Assembly: GCA_002914845.1 (NCBI GenBank)
Contig: JXTC01000088.1
Coordinates: 519,385-583,384 of the forward strand
DNA length: 64,000 nucleotides
Direction of reading: 5' to 3'
From: Trema orientale
Taxonomy: Eukaryota; Streptophyta; Magnoliopsida; Rosales; Cannabaceae
Made by a program: the position numbers and the translations under genes
Part shown: piece after piece, positions 1 through 12,375 of the stretch
Position numbering within the stretch: the stretch's first letter is position 1
Layout: each line of letters opens with the position of its first letter
Notes under the pieces: model-generated
Told to the model about the DNA's origin: nothing
Seen by the model: the letters and a program-made list of their open reading frames with translations, nothing else
Database searches by the model: none

Positions 1-3000
1 CTTGAAGAAACCTCCAAGTAGTTTCTGGCAACCATGAGAAACTTCTAAGAAGAAGCCATCACCAATATCACACATTGGTAATTGCCCAAAAACTTATTTG
101 ACCGGTTACAGACTTTTTCTTTTAATCCAAATTCTAAAAGTAGAATTAATTGATAGGGAAAAAGTATTACATGTTTGTAAAACAAGTCACAATTGTTTTG
201 TTGTGTATTATAGTTGTAGGCCATGTCATTGTCTTTGTTTTGTTCCTTGTTTTTCTTCCCTATCCTTATCTGATCTTTTTTTTGGCTCTTCAATTTTGAA
301 ACTCTTACCTAGGAAAAAGTATATGAACACATCTCTTTCTCTGGCCTTTGCACATGCGAATATAGACCATTATATAGCTAAACCGACACTACCGATTCAC
401 CTAAGACAGCAACATGGACGGTTTCTATAGGATCATCCCAAATCACGGAAAAGAAAAAAAAAAACAATTTATAATTATTCCTTTTTCATGTCATCAACTT
501 AGTATGGCTAAAGAATAAGAATTCCACGGTCCACAACCACAAAAGTCCATGAAAAATAAATCAAAGCAAAAAATTATTGAAATCCCACTTCCCTATGCCA
601 TTGAAAAGAGGTCATCATCTGTTTATTTACCTTAATTTTTTATTTTATATTTTTCGTTTCCATTGGGGTTCTGAAAACATAGTTAAGAGTTAGTGCTAAA
701 AAACAGAGAAGCAAATGTGGGAAGCCTATGGTTATGGTGGTGGACCCATGTGCTGCCCACCCACCACATCCCACGAGCCATTTCTCAGCTTGGGGCGGCT
801 CCTTCTGCAACCAATGGTGCAATCCATGTGAAACCATTGCTCGATATTCATTGACTATATAAATGAGCTAATTTTATTTTTATTTATTTTTTTATTTTTT
901 CTAAAGGGTTAATTAATATGTGAGGTGCACATAAATCCAAAGCACCCCATTTTCTCGTATTCGATGCTAAGTCTTTGTGCAACTTCTCAACTGCTTCCCT
1001 TTGTTTTATAGCTTTCGGCAAACTGACATGGACGCACTTCAAGCTCTCTAGTCCCACAACTCATAATAGAGTTTGTTCACAAAACGATAAAGTAAATAAA
1101 AATAAAAAATGGAGCGTTACAGTGTTTTAAGTACGTACGTGATGTAATTTGAATGGGATACGTATGTTTATGATTTGATTTGAAAAGGATGGAATGATAT
1201 TTCAAGAAAAATAGGAATTATCCCTAGTTGTTTATTGTATGGAAAGATAATTGCTCAATTTAAATAGTGATTAAGATGGAAGTGCATTGTTTGTGTCTAT
1301 TTGTTATGATTAAAGGTACGGAAAATTGTGATTAAAAATAAAGCGTGTTACTTTAAAAAAATATGTAACAATTTTCAAAGCCATCCATTAATTAATTAAG
1401 TAATCTCTTTGAAATGACAAAGCACACTTCCATGATGTAGAGTGCATACGGACAAGTGAGAATTATGGTGCATTTGAAAGTCTTTTTTTTCTTCTAAAAA
1501 TATATATATGTAAAATTAAAATTAAAAAGTTGTGAAGTTTCTGAGGAAAACACCCTAGTAAACATACTTTCATCGGAACCAGTATAACCTGCCGTCTGAA
1601 CCGGATAAAACTCTCACACGCTTAGGGCCAAATTCAAGAAAAATCCAAAAGCTTTACTGATTACACATGAATGCCCAGGTTCCTCAAGATATGTGGTCTT
1701 GTCTATTCAACATCAACCCAATGACCCACCAAAAATGTTTAATTAAAATTCATAATAATAAAGGAAAGAAAAAGGCATATACTTTTGTGATGTATAAGGC
1801 TTTATAAATAGTGTCATGACTTGAATGGTTGAGACCACTGACCTCAGCTGGTCTAAGGACCACCTGAACCCTTCTGGTGAGTTTGTCCAAGACTCCAAAA
1901 GTAACTTGAATAGTACTAAAAGCTTTTATGTTCACGAAGAAAAAAAAAGATAAAAATAAAAAAGAAAAAAAGAAAGGGTCTTAATGTTCACAACAACTAA
2001 GCTTTGTTTGTTGCTTCCTTTGTCTCTGTTTGAGCAGCAGCCATATATGGCTGTTCCAATCAAATTCCAGCCAATGTTCATAATTTCCAAGTCAAATTTT
2101 CCAACACAAGCAATATACGCCACAATATTGGCCCATATCAAGACATTTGGAGCTATTTTGATCAATATCTTATAGACTAAAAATTATTATAATGGAGAGG
2201 TTGGCCGATCTGATAAATATGTATGAAGTGGAATCCATTATTAAAAAGAATAATACCATTAACCGACAATTTATGGAGGTGAATGTGATTATGCTGTGTG
2301 ATGCACATATAAATTGATCCAACAACTTCATGGGTTGAACGAAACTAATTAACACGGGAAAAAGATAGCTAGAAAAATATTACTCTATATGTTAAGTGGC
2401 ATAGGAGATGAGATTTTGAACTGATCAAACTTGTTTTGTCCTTGCATAATGTGTATTTTTTTAGTACATCACTAATTTTTCCCTTTTCTTTTTTCACTAT
2501 GTGTGGCTAATGTTGCACCATGCATTACAACATTGTTATGCCACTCTATAAACATATATTTAATCTAAAAAGCAATGCAATTATGAGTCTCCACAATAAC
2601 CACCGTTACATGGTATGGTAATAAACAATTCTAAAAGATTAATTGCATGCCATATAAAAGGTAAAGTATACGAGGAAAAGAAATCCCCATTACCCCAAAA
2701 ACTTCTTTTTTTCCCACCCAAAAAAAAAAGGAGGACTAGTTGTTGGGAATAGAGCACCCCATTTGGTTCCATGAACTAGTTGATGCCCTCATAAAGGAGA
2801 GTTGGTTAAGGTGACAAAGTGTCAGGTTGATTTTCACACTCTACATGGGAGACCGACACACGCAACTCTTGTGAAACTTTCTTTAGGTTAGAACTTCAGA
2901 AGAGATCTTCAACTTCTCCAATGAGCTCTTCAAATTCTTTTTACTCATTACTAATACCGAAAATCACAAAAGCAAAGGGTAAAAGGAAAAAAAAAAAAAA

Positions 3001-5339
3001 AGAAAAAAGAAAAGAAGGGGGGGTAAAACTCATGAACAGAAAAAAGAGGAAAATATAATAGCTTTTGGGTGCTTCTTCGTGCACATCTTTGACTAAGCTA
3101 CAATGTTATTGATTTTCTTTGATTTTTTGGTATAACTTCATATGTCAGTATGACTCTAGGGTGGGGCTGCCTTTGAAACATTGAATCAAAGCATATGTAT
3201 ATTTCGTTTTTTCATATATGGACGTGCCAATTAGCTAGCTTTTCTCTAAAGCGAATTTAGTAATCATCTTCTTTTTTTCAAAATTTTGACTTTGCTCTTG
3301 CTTCCAAGAAGCTCGATTCCAACAACGTAACTGATTGCTGAGACAATGTTATTATTTTTAGACCTTTGACCGCTCTATAATTATCTCTGATTACGTAGAT
3401 TTCAAATCATATGGTAGAATATTATTATAGTGAGCTCATGCATGATAAGCCTCCGGAGTAATCTCTGCAGCTTGTTTTAAGTTGTTTTTATTATTATATG
3501 TACAGCTTATTGGTATGGCAATATAACATTATTAGTTGAGAAAACAATCATATGTGGCAAACAAATTTGTAAGACGTGCTAAGTTTCCATATAAATATAA
3601 ATATGTATATATAAGTAGCTACCAAATCCCATGTATGATGCAAATAGATTAACACAGAATATTGTAATATCGAATGCTTTCTAACGGCGAAGGTTGGTAA
3701 GCTAAACACTAAACACTGATTTCTATTAGCTGTCCTGTATTTAAATAAGTCGGATCCAAAACCAAATATAGATTACATGCATCATGACACATTTTTTGGT
3801 AGTTATTGGTAAGCAATGTTGGGCTTGGGCCTATATTATGATTTTAGCATTCGTTGACTCTTCTTGGGCCCATACGGAAGTCGACTTCGGCGTGGACACT
3901 TTTTCTTTGAACTGATTGCGCAATAATGTAACAACATTTTCGCGTAACGTGTGGGAACTAGCTTTGTAATATATTAACGTGGAGGATTCTAAATTCGAAT
4001 TTATTTCGACTCTGAAATAAACAAATGGCTTTGTAACCTAGAACTTTTTAGAACTTTGGTTTAAGTGAAAATAAAATGAATGACGAAGAAGCCTGTCGAA
4101 TTGACGCCGACAACAATAAGTTTTTCCCATGCATATATATATATATATAGGCACAGAGTTATGCACCTCCACTCCATGTGGCAACATTAATTGAAATCTG
4201 ATGTAGCCGTTGAAACGAATATGACAAACAAAGTTAAATTTGATTCTCAAACATACATTTAAAAAAGTAGAGTGTGCATGGCTTCATTTCTTTTCTTTTT
4301 TTTTTTTGGCCCGTCTTTTACAAAAGTGGTATATATTTATGTAAATTTGTATTTCCTTTCCCCTTTGCTTGGAATATTGTCTTTTTTTTTTTAACACAAT
4401 TATTAGTCTAAAGTATACTATTATTACTATGACTTATGGGTTAGTGGGTTTCTTAAGTTAAAGCTCGACACCAAATAAGGTTAAAGCTAAAAGGGAGGCC
4501 CTAGGCATTCCCATCACCGACTATTTTAAAGCTCAAATACGCCTAGTTATACCTCCTGATGCTAGATTCCAATATGTAAGTACTTAAAAGATCAAAAATA
4601 TTTCTTTAGAGTTGATTACATTTGTATACTACTAATTAAAATTCAACTAAAACAGGATCTGGTCATTTCAAAGACTATAAAAATGTTTTTAGAAAATAAT
4701 ATATATATATGTAAATAATCTGCTATAAAGATATGTAAATAATCTGCTACCGGATCCGGCCTAACTATTGATCTAGGAAATAAACAATTACGTATATATT
4801 ATCAAATAATAATTATGCGAGTTGTTAATGCATACTAATGACTTAGTGTGAACATGCACACTTTCACATGTGTGGCAGAGTCAGGTTGAGACTGTTTCCT
4901 TTATTGCAAATAACAGAAAAATAGAGGAGATTAGCCTGGAAACTGCACAGTAAAGACCGGCACATGCAGATAAATGTAGAGGATTATACATCACGTCCAA
5001 TAAACCTGAATAAAGTTATATCTTTTGGGAAACGACAACAGCAAAAGCAGCCGCATATCTTTTAATAATTTCACGCGTTGATTTAGTCAATAAAAGTGAA
5101 ACCATCTCGTACAATAAATAAACCTAGCAAAACTCGCGTTGTTTGCTATACGTAACTTAAATTTGCAGATAAGTTCGAGTAGTACTTTGTGTACAAAATT
5201 TAGTTGAATTATAAATAAAATATATACAATCGTTGTCATAGACTTATAGTGACAAAATTTGATCAATCAAACGTGTTCGCCCGTTTTTCAATATATAAAT
5301 AGGTGGTGGGATTTGAATATATATATATATATTATATAT
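1..5339. other. Gene-poor AT-rich intergenic DNA
   Basis: I see no supportable gene in this stretch. Open frames are short (at most about 110 codons), overlap on both strands and match no family I recognise. The sequence is rich in poly-A/T runs, for example an A/G-rich tract near 2980-3022 and (TA)n near 4133-4149 and 5317-5337. A TATA-like string near 856-866 has no downstream reading frame to serve. It is probably intergenic DNA with old, unrecognisable repeats. Confidence 0.6.
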
Positions 5340-5393
5340 GAATAATGCTAATATTCTAAATAGTTTATCAAATTTTTTATACCAACACATATG

Positions 5394-8085
5394 CACTACA
5401 ATAAAAATCCTCATATGTGACATTTGAAAATGTCATTGTTACTTATTTTTAGTGGCATTATAACATTTGTAGCAAATGTACAAGATGTCCGTGCGACTAA
5501 AAGTCTAGTGACATTTGAAATATCACTATATTATTCGTTTTAGTGACATTTTAAAATTGCTGCTATATTGTATTGGTGATATCTCCGAATGTCACTTAAT
5601 TACTTAAGTTAATAAATAAAAACTATTTTGAAAGTATAAAAGAAAAGTAAAGTTTTAGTAGCATTTTAAAAATGTTATTAAACTATATTAATGGCATTTG
5701 AAAAAAATGTCACTAATCTAAATCATACCAAGAAAATTCATTGTTAGCTATTAATTTTTTTTTTTAGAAAAAATTATATAATATGGATTTATTTTTTTAT
5801 TTAATATTCAATAAAAAAAATATGCTACCAACAATATTTGAATGCTAGCAAATTATTATATGTAAATGTGTGTATTGCTTGTAAATAATTAATCAACTTA
5901 ATTTTTTTCGGTTTCTTTTTATTGTTTAATATTTTATAATTGAAGTAATAATTTTAATATAATATTTACCACAATGAAAATTAGAAAAAACTATAAATTC
6001 AATAATAAATAGATTATTGACTGATAAAAATAATTAATTTTACATGAATTCAAAATTTACACAAAAATATATTTAAAGGCTACAAAAATAGATCATCTGC
6101 TAAAATAGTGAATTAAAAATCTTGACTTTGCATGAGTAGTCCTTGTATCCTTCTTATCAATCAGCAAGTTGCTCGTTAGATTCTAGAAAAATGAATAAAA
6201 GAAAAATATTGATATTGCATATATAGTCCTTGTACCCATCTCTCATCGGCATGTTTCTCATCGGATTTCTGAAAAATAAATAAATGAAAAACAAATAAAT
6301 ATTATTTTGTGATGGAAAGATAATATAGAGGTTTCCTATAGAAGCAAAAAGAAAAAAGAGAGAAGATTTGCTTGCATTTCCTCTTGATTTTACCCAAATC
6401 ACTTTTTTTTTTTTCTATAAATGAGTTGCATCAGATGAACCATTTTAATTAAATAAGTAAACGTAACAAATAATATAAAGAAAACGTTAAAAAATTTGAG
6501 AAATTCAAAACAAAACTAACTTGCAAATATATATATATTTGTATATATGAAATAGAAACCTAAAGATGACTCACATGATCGCATCGATGTTAGAAAATAA
6601 AGAAGATGAAGGCTGAAGAAAGATAAGAAGATGAAAATGTAAGAACCAGACTTAATCTGAAGAGAAGCATTAGTTAGTGGAGTGCATGAATGCATACCAC
6701 GAGATAGATAAAAAAATATACAAATTAGTGTTTTTGGTGAAGGATATACTAAATTTTAGGAATTCCAAAAGAAATTAATAGATTTACTCGAAAATAGGAA
6801 TCTACAAAGATTTTAAATTTAAATTTTTTTGATATGACATATTCTTGAATTTAAATTATCATTTCTCCACCATAAATTATATGCACATCTTTCGTTTAAA
6901 ATTTAGAAGATATTTATTATTGTAACTAGTTAGTTTAATAATCTATTAAAAAATGATTTCATTAATAATTGAACTTCAACGCAAAACTGATTTTACATTG
7001 CTTTTTGTGTGTGTATTTTTTTTTCGTATTTATCTTTTAGATAAGGGTGAGACATTTTGATTTGAGGCCATTATTAAATTCTGAAAAATTATTAAATTAT
7101 GAAAAAAAATAATGACGACTTCATTTTTTTTTCTTTTTATTTATTTTTTTGGCATTAAGAATATCGCACATATATCCTATACAAATTTATTTATATATCC
7201 TAATACATATTTATATATAGGGCACCAATCCATTAGGTATTTTTTTTATACCTATCATTTTGGCCAATAAAAATTTTCCTTGCACATGTTTTTTATATTA
7301 AAAAGTAAGAGAGAGAAATAACATTAATGATACACGTCTTTTCATGTACTTCATTATAGCCGTTAGATCACCATTAGATGATGATCCAACGGCTAAAAAA
7401 AAATACCTACACATAGGTAAAAAAAAAATACCTACTGGATTGACAACATTATATATATATATATCTATGTATATAATATATATGAAATTTATTTACCTAA
7501 TTCTTTTGTCCACACATTTACTATAGTGTTTTTAAGAAAACTGAGTTGTAACTAAATTGAATATGATGAGTACGTCAACGTGAATGTTAACTAATATATG
7601 AAAATAATTAAAAATAGAAATAAAAATAGAGAGAAACATAAAAACATATATTCTTTTTCTAATTTTGTTTGATTTTTTAAACGAGTAACTTTATGCATAT
7701 AAATATATTTCAAATTATACTTTCACTTTACCATGATCCCTAAAATAATTAATTATTTAAAAATGAATAAGTGACGTTCTAAAAAGTCATTAAATCTAAA
7801 ATTTAGTGGCATTTTAGAAATACCCACTAAATTTAGATTTACTGGCATTTTAGAAGTGATACCAAATAAAAATATTAATGACATTTAAAAAATGTCACTA
7901 AAGATAAATTTTAGTAGCATTTTCATAAGTGCCACTAAATTAAAATATCAATGACATTTGAAAAATGCCACCGAATATAAATTTGGTGACATTTTTAAGC
8001 AGATACTACTAAATACTATAACACTGATATTTTTGTGTAAATGTTGCAAAATGAAATACCACTAATCTATATTTTTATTGTAGTG
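5394..8085. mobile_element. Non-autonomous CACTA (En/Spm-type) DNA transposon
   Basis: The element starts CACTACAATAAAAAT at 5394-5408 and ends with its exact reverse complement at 8071-8085, a perfect 15-bp terminal inverted repeat beginning CACTA, the hallmark of this superfamily. The flanking triplets are ATG and GTG, so the expected 3-bp target duplication has decayed by one base. Both subterminal regions (about 5400-5720 and 7770-8060) are packed with variants of TTTAGTGGCATTT and its complement, often paired as small hairpins. Such subterminal repeats are typical transposase-binding regions of CACTA elements. At 2692 bp and with no transposase frame it is non-autonomous. Confidence 0.85.
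7221..7446. mobile_element. Foldback MITE inside the CACTA element
   Basis: The left end reads CCAATCCATTAGGTATTTTT and the right end, read on the opposite strand, reads GTCAATCCAGTAGGTATTTT, giving imperfect terminal inverted repeats of about 28 bp around a 225-bp unit. The interior holds GCCGTTAGATC and CCAACGGC, a common phrase in plant MITEs. No clear target duplication is visible because the flanks are TA repeats. Confidence 0.6.
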
Positions 8086-8235
8086 GTGGCAGGTGAGTTG
8101 TCTGCATTCAATTGGTGTATTGAAACTTATTACAAATGAATTTAATATCATTCACCAATTGAATAGTGACAATTTATTTATCATATATGTTGGTATTAAA
8201 AATTTGGTAAATTATTTAGAATACCTATCATTATC

Positions 8236-9640
8236 TACATATATATATATACACACACAACTAGTGGTATAATTGTGAAAACTACCTAAATAAATACTTC
8301 TGAACTTGGCCATCACCATGCAAGCATGGATGTAATAAGGAAAGGGGCCGGGGAAGTTGAGTCGGCTGAAAATGGGCTCGTTATCCTTGAAATGGATAGC
8401 TGAACAGCCTGAACTGAGCTGAAGTGAGTGGTCCATGATCCAGACGAGGCCCATACACAAACTGACAAAGGCTTGTGTGTTGTTTAAATCCATAGGGCTC
8501 CAATAGTCTAATAATAAATCTACACACATATTCAAACATAGAAAGAATAGAAAGCGCTAGGGAGCAACAAGTACGATTTGCCTCCCCCAGTAAAAACTTC
8601 GCTGTCTCCAAATCGGGAAAATATGTTCTAAATCTCATTAAGCCATACCAATCAGTTCCCTAAAAGGAAAGCTCACTGCCGACCATATCATATGCAGCTC
8701 CAATGGAGAGGAACAACTTTAAAAGTATACGTGAGTATTCTATATCATCTATGTTATCTCCAATTTTGTGCCATATTATGTAAATAGAGACTGTGTTATT
8801 TTGTTATATTATTGATGTGGTGATAGGCCACTAATTATTTCAATGGCGCTAAGAAAATATGCAAGTATATGCTTAAGTGTCATAGCATTGAGTATTAATT
8901 TGAGAGGTGAAATCACTAAATCACAAATGAAGTTAGGCATTTTGAGAAAAAAACATGCCAACCATAATATGAGGTCCACAACAATTCCTTAGTAACTACT
9001 CAACCCTTGATGAATAAGAGTCGGAATGATTATTAGGCCCATAGAAATAAAAGATTCCATGAACAAACCAAATATTTCAACAAAACACACCAAAGAAGCT
9101 GCTTTTGCCCTAATTATCAGTATCATTTACCTATGTTTTCTCTAAAGTAGTTCGATTAGGAAAATAAAAAAGAGAGATAATTAAAGTAAAGAGGTTAAAA
9201 CCATTGTGACATTTTGGTCCAAAAAAATAAAAGAACCCACAAAGGGGGTCATTACTCCTTAGGACCACTGCTTTACAGACCTAGTGGCTTTTCTAGTATA
9301 TGCACATGGAAGATGCTGCTCCAATGGCCACTTTCCACCTGTCCCACTCTAAATTTTACAAATTTAAGAAAGAAAAAAAAAAGAAAAAGACTACGCAATT
9401 GCACGCGCTCCTTCAGGGTCGCTCCCTTATCCAATATATGGGAAATATCAGATTCAAAGCACAACCCATCAGTGGGACCCGTTTCTGAATATCTGGTCCC
9501 ACTCCCATCACACAAACGACAATCACTCTCACTCCATAACAGAGTCTAGATAGTAATAACTGCAGCCCCCGAAAGAAGGGGGAGTGAGTGGGTCCACATC
9601 CCATCTCCCGCCAAAATGGATTGGGACCCACAAAACGGTC
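8236..9640. other. Intergenic stretch without a recognised gene
   Basis: Nothing coding can be supported here. Overlapping open frames near 8212-8638 (minus) and 9214-9664 (both strands) are about 80-110 codons, overlap each other, and show no recognisable domain. The right part grades into the upstream region of the HIPP gene. Confidence 0.5.
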
Positions 9641-9731
9641 GGTGCAGTGCAGAGACCTCTTCATAGATAACCCCGTCCAGCGTACCGGTGTTCTAAACCA
9701 TGGTGACGTTATCTGAGTCCCTTAAGGGGGA

Positions 9732-9739
9732 CACGTGGC
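9732..9739 (+). promoter_or_regulatory. G-box / ABRE in the HIPP promoter
   Basis: CACGTG (9732-9737) overlaps ACGTGGC (9733-9739), a strong match to the ABA-responsive element core bound by bZIP (ABF/AREB) factors. It lies about 155 bp upstream of the TATA box. HIPP26-type genes are known to respond to drought, cold and ABA. That this site drives such a response here is inference. Confidence 0.6.
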
Positions 9740-9887
9740 GCAGTACAAGCTGAAAAGACCATTTGGCCTACTACTTTTAATAGTTTACTATTAAAGAAAA
9801 AAAAAAACACGGACGACCCAGATTTCGAGTCTGACCGTGGTGGACTAACGTAACAGCCCGTAGATAATGTGAATGGACCTATCTTAT

Positions 9888-9895
9888 TATAAATA
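9888..9895 (+). promoter_or_regulatory. TATA box of the HIPP gene
   Basis: TATAAATA lies 193 bp upstream of the start codon at 10088. A pyrimidine-rich leader of about 165 bp (from about 9920) follows, consistent with a plant 5' UTR. Confidence 0.65.
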
Positions 9896-10087
9896 TAAAG
9901 GCAGGAGCAGGACAGTCCCAATGAGTTAAGGCCAACAATTCAATCATTTTCTCTCCGAAAAGCTTTTCTCAGCTATTTTTGAGTCTAGTTTGTTCTCATC
10001 TTCTTCTTTTAAAGTCTTTTAAGTCTCTCTGTAAATTAATACAAGTTTCAGATATATATTTATTTCTTTGGGTGTTACTAAGTGATA

Positions 10088-11388
10088 ATGGGAGCTTTAG
10101 ATCATTTCTCTCATCTCTTTGATTGTTCTCGTGGTAGTTCCAAGCTCAAGAAACGCAAGCAATTGCAGGTACTTTTTTCATCTTTTATGCATCGTTAATC
10201 CTCTTTTATCTCTATCTTTTATCATTTTAAATATCACTTCTATCGTTATTAAGCTTAGGCTCTTAATTATCTACTCAAATATTTGGTTTGACCGTTTGAG
10301 AGTTGTTTATGAGAGGCTTAAACATGATCGAATTTTAGATCTCCTAATTGTATTACAGGCATCTAAGTTTCTTGTTCTGGATTTTTTTTTCTTTTTTAAT
10401 ACTTATGATGGCCTTAAATTAACTATAGTGTTGTCTTTCAAATATTAATCCTAAATTGTGTTATTAACAGATTTGATTGCTCTTTTATTATGCGACTCGT
10501 ATTTTTTTCCCCTAATTTCTGAAATACACCTCTTTAGTTTATGGTTTAGTTCTTCAGAGCAAAAAAAATAAATAAATAAAAAATAAAAAATAAACGAAAG
10601 TTCTTATGTCATGGCATATAGTATTACCTGAAACAGCTAATACGACGTAAATTATACTGGCTTCCACCACAAAGTGAAATACTTTTCCTCTGAAATTAGA
10701 AAAAAAGAAAAATCAAAAAATCAAAAAAGGAAAGTAAAAAGTTAATAAACCGACAAATAATAATGGGACCTTCTTTAGTGGGTGGTTCGCACTGAAGTTT
10801 CCGAATTCGTGCTGTCTTTTCCGTCATTTAATAATAATAATATACCATGTCGGACTCATGTTGAGCTACTATTGGTCGTTAAATAGTTCCAAATTCTTAG
10901 TTAGAGCCCACATGTGTCCTGTTTCGTAATTTTAACGAGATAAGATTCCACGTCCACGTGTAATCAATCTGACGCGAATTACTTTTGTGATCTGATTTAA
11001 TCAGACGGTGGAGGTCAAGGTGAGGATCGACTGCGAAGGGTGCGAGAGGAAGGTGAAGCGGGCCGTGGAGGGCATGAAGGGGGTGAAGTCGGTCGACGTG
11101 GAGCGCAAGGCCAATAAGCTCACAGTCGTTGGATACGTGGACCCCGCCAAGGTGGTTGCCCGCGTGGCGCATCGGACGGGCAAGAAGGCAGAGATCTGGC
11201 CCTACGTACCGTACGACGTCGTTGAGCACCCTTACGCCCCTGGGGTTTATGACAAGAAAGCCCCCGCTGGGTACGTGCGTAACGCCTATGACCCACAGGT
11301 GGCCCAGCTGGCACGTGCGAGCTCCACTGAGGTGCGGTACACCACTGCCTTCAGTGACGAAAACCCCGCCGCTTGTGCTATCATGTGA
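10088..11388 (+). CDS. HIPP26: Heavy-metal-associated isoprenylated plant protein, HIPP26-like
   Basis: Two exons, 10088-10168 and 11005-11388, joined in phase 0 across a GT-AG intron of 836 bp, give 154 residues. Exon 1 encodes the short start MGALDHFSHLFDCSRGSSKL, which a single-exon reading misses. Exon 2 encodes an HMA domain with the metal-binding core IDCEGCERKV (CxxC), then the conserved segments WPYVPYDVV, YDKKAPAGYVRN and ARASSTEVRYTTAFSDENP. The C-terminus is CAIM, a CaaX box for farnesylation. Length, intron position and motifs match Arabidopsis HIPP26, a small membrane- and nucleus-associated metal-binding protein linked to drought and cold responses. Exon 2 is strikingly GC-rich against AT-rich flanks. 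The intron contains another G-box (10955-10960) and an ACCGAC DRE-like core (10749-10754). The gene appears intact. The exact orthologue within the HIPP family is an inference. Confidence 0.95.
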
Positions 11389-11849
11389 TACTACTGCCCA
11401 CACCATCTCTTATGTACAATTTTTGCGAGCTGGTAGATTCCCTAGAATCCTTGGTGTCTGTGCTTTTTTTTTTTTTCCGGAAAAAAAAATTATTTTGAAG
11501 TCTTGTGATTAGATCTATTAAGAATCAAAGTATTGTTGTATTATGTAAACTGTTCTTTTGATTGTATATTATGGTCGGATATTTTTGAGTTTTTGAATGA
11601 TATGCAAATATAAAATGATTATAATTAATCAAAGTATAGCTTATCCATCTCGACGAATATAAATACAAGATAAGCATAAATAGATAAGTAGGTAGATTTT
11701 TTTTTTTTTTTTAAACTATCCTAATTTGAATTTCTCTAATACGATTCCATATCCTGTTATTTTCTCCTTAGATTTACATGGTCTCCTCAAAGATGCCACT
11801 AGATTAACATCGAGCAATACGGTGAAACATATCAAAGTTTGGACCAATA
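11389..11849. other. 3' flank of the HIPP gene
   Basis: AT-rich sequence containing the presumed 3' UTR (to about 11600) and a poly-T run near 11699-11712. No gene is visible before the Helitron edge. Confidence 0.5.
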
Positions 11850-12375
11850 CTTTAGAATACTAACGAGCTATGTAGCCCGCGCCGTTGTTGCGATTAAATA
11901 CGGTGTAATATCAAATGAATTATTGTCTATTATATATTTATTATATTATTTATAATAAGTAATAATATTATACACTAAAATGATGTTTGTCTAAAATATT
12001 ACAGAATATTGTCTAAAGTATTACAAAATATTTTTGTATTGAAATAGCTTGATGGTTTATATTACAATTTTTGCTTTCCTTTTTTTGTTTGGTCTTATTT
12101 GCTGTAATTAGGGCAAAAAAAAATGTTAGAATAAGGAAAAAAAGAAAAATATAATTTTATTTTTTTTTGGAAAAAGGAATGAATTTTTTGTTGGTAAAGT
12201 ATAAAGTGTTTATTTTTCATTAAGAATAAATTAATTACCTGCCTAATTTTCGTTTTATGGATGCTTCTGTTGATGTTGCTTCTAAGCTGAAATATAGAGG
12301 AAATATGTTATTGGTTAAATCATACATAGTATACTATATATTTTATTAAATTAAGTATAAATTAGTAATAATTTT

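Larger units (their letters stand above)
5340..8235. mobile_element. Small palindromic element (MITE-like), split by a CACTA insertion
   Basis: The two flanks of the CACTA element are inverted copies of each other over about 45-55 bp: 5340-5393 pairs with roughly 8180-8235, with GAATAATGCTA at the left edge and CCTATCATTATC at the right. Between the CACTA right end and this arm lies a perfect 12-bp inverted pair, ATTCAATTGGTG and CACCAATTGAAT (about 8105-8165). Without the CACTA the element would be about 210 bp. A related, undisrupted member lies at 29395-29528. Exact ends are uncertain because both flanks are TA-rich. Confidence 0.6.

Noticed and set aside
7770-8040. Regularly spaced short repeats resembling an array
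   Set aside because: Not a CRISPR: a plant genome, units vary and alternate orientation, and they are the subterminal repeats of the CACTA element.
8212-8638. Two overlapping minus-strand frames of 85-107 codons
   Set aside because: No recognisable domain, mutually overlapping, low complexity ends; not supportable as a gene.
9214-9664. Five overlapping frames on both strands
   Set aside because: They lie in the HIPP upstream region, conflict with each other and match nothing I recognise.
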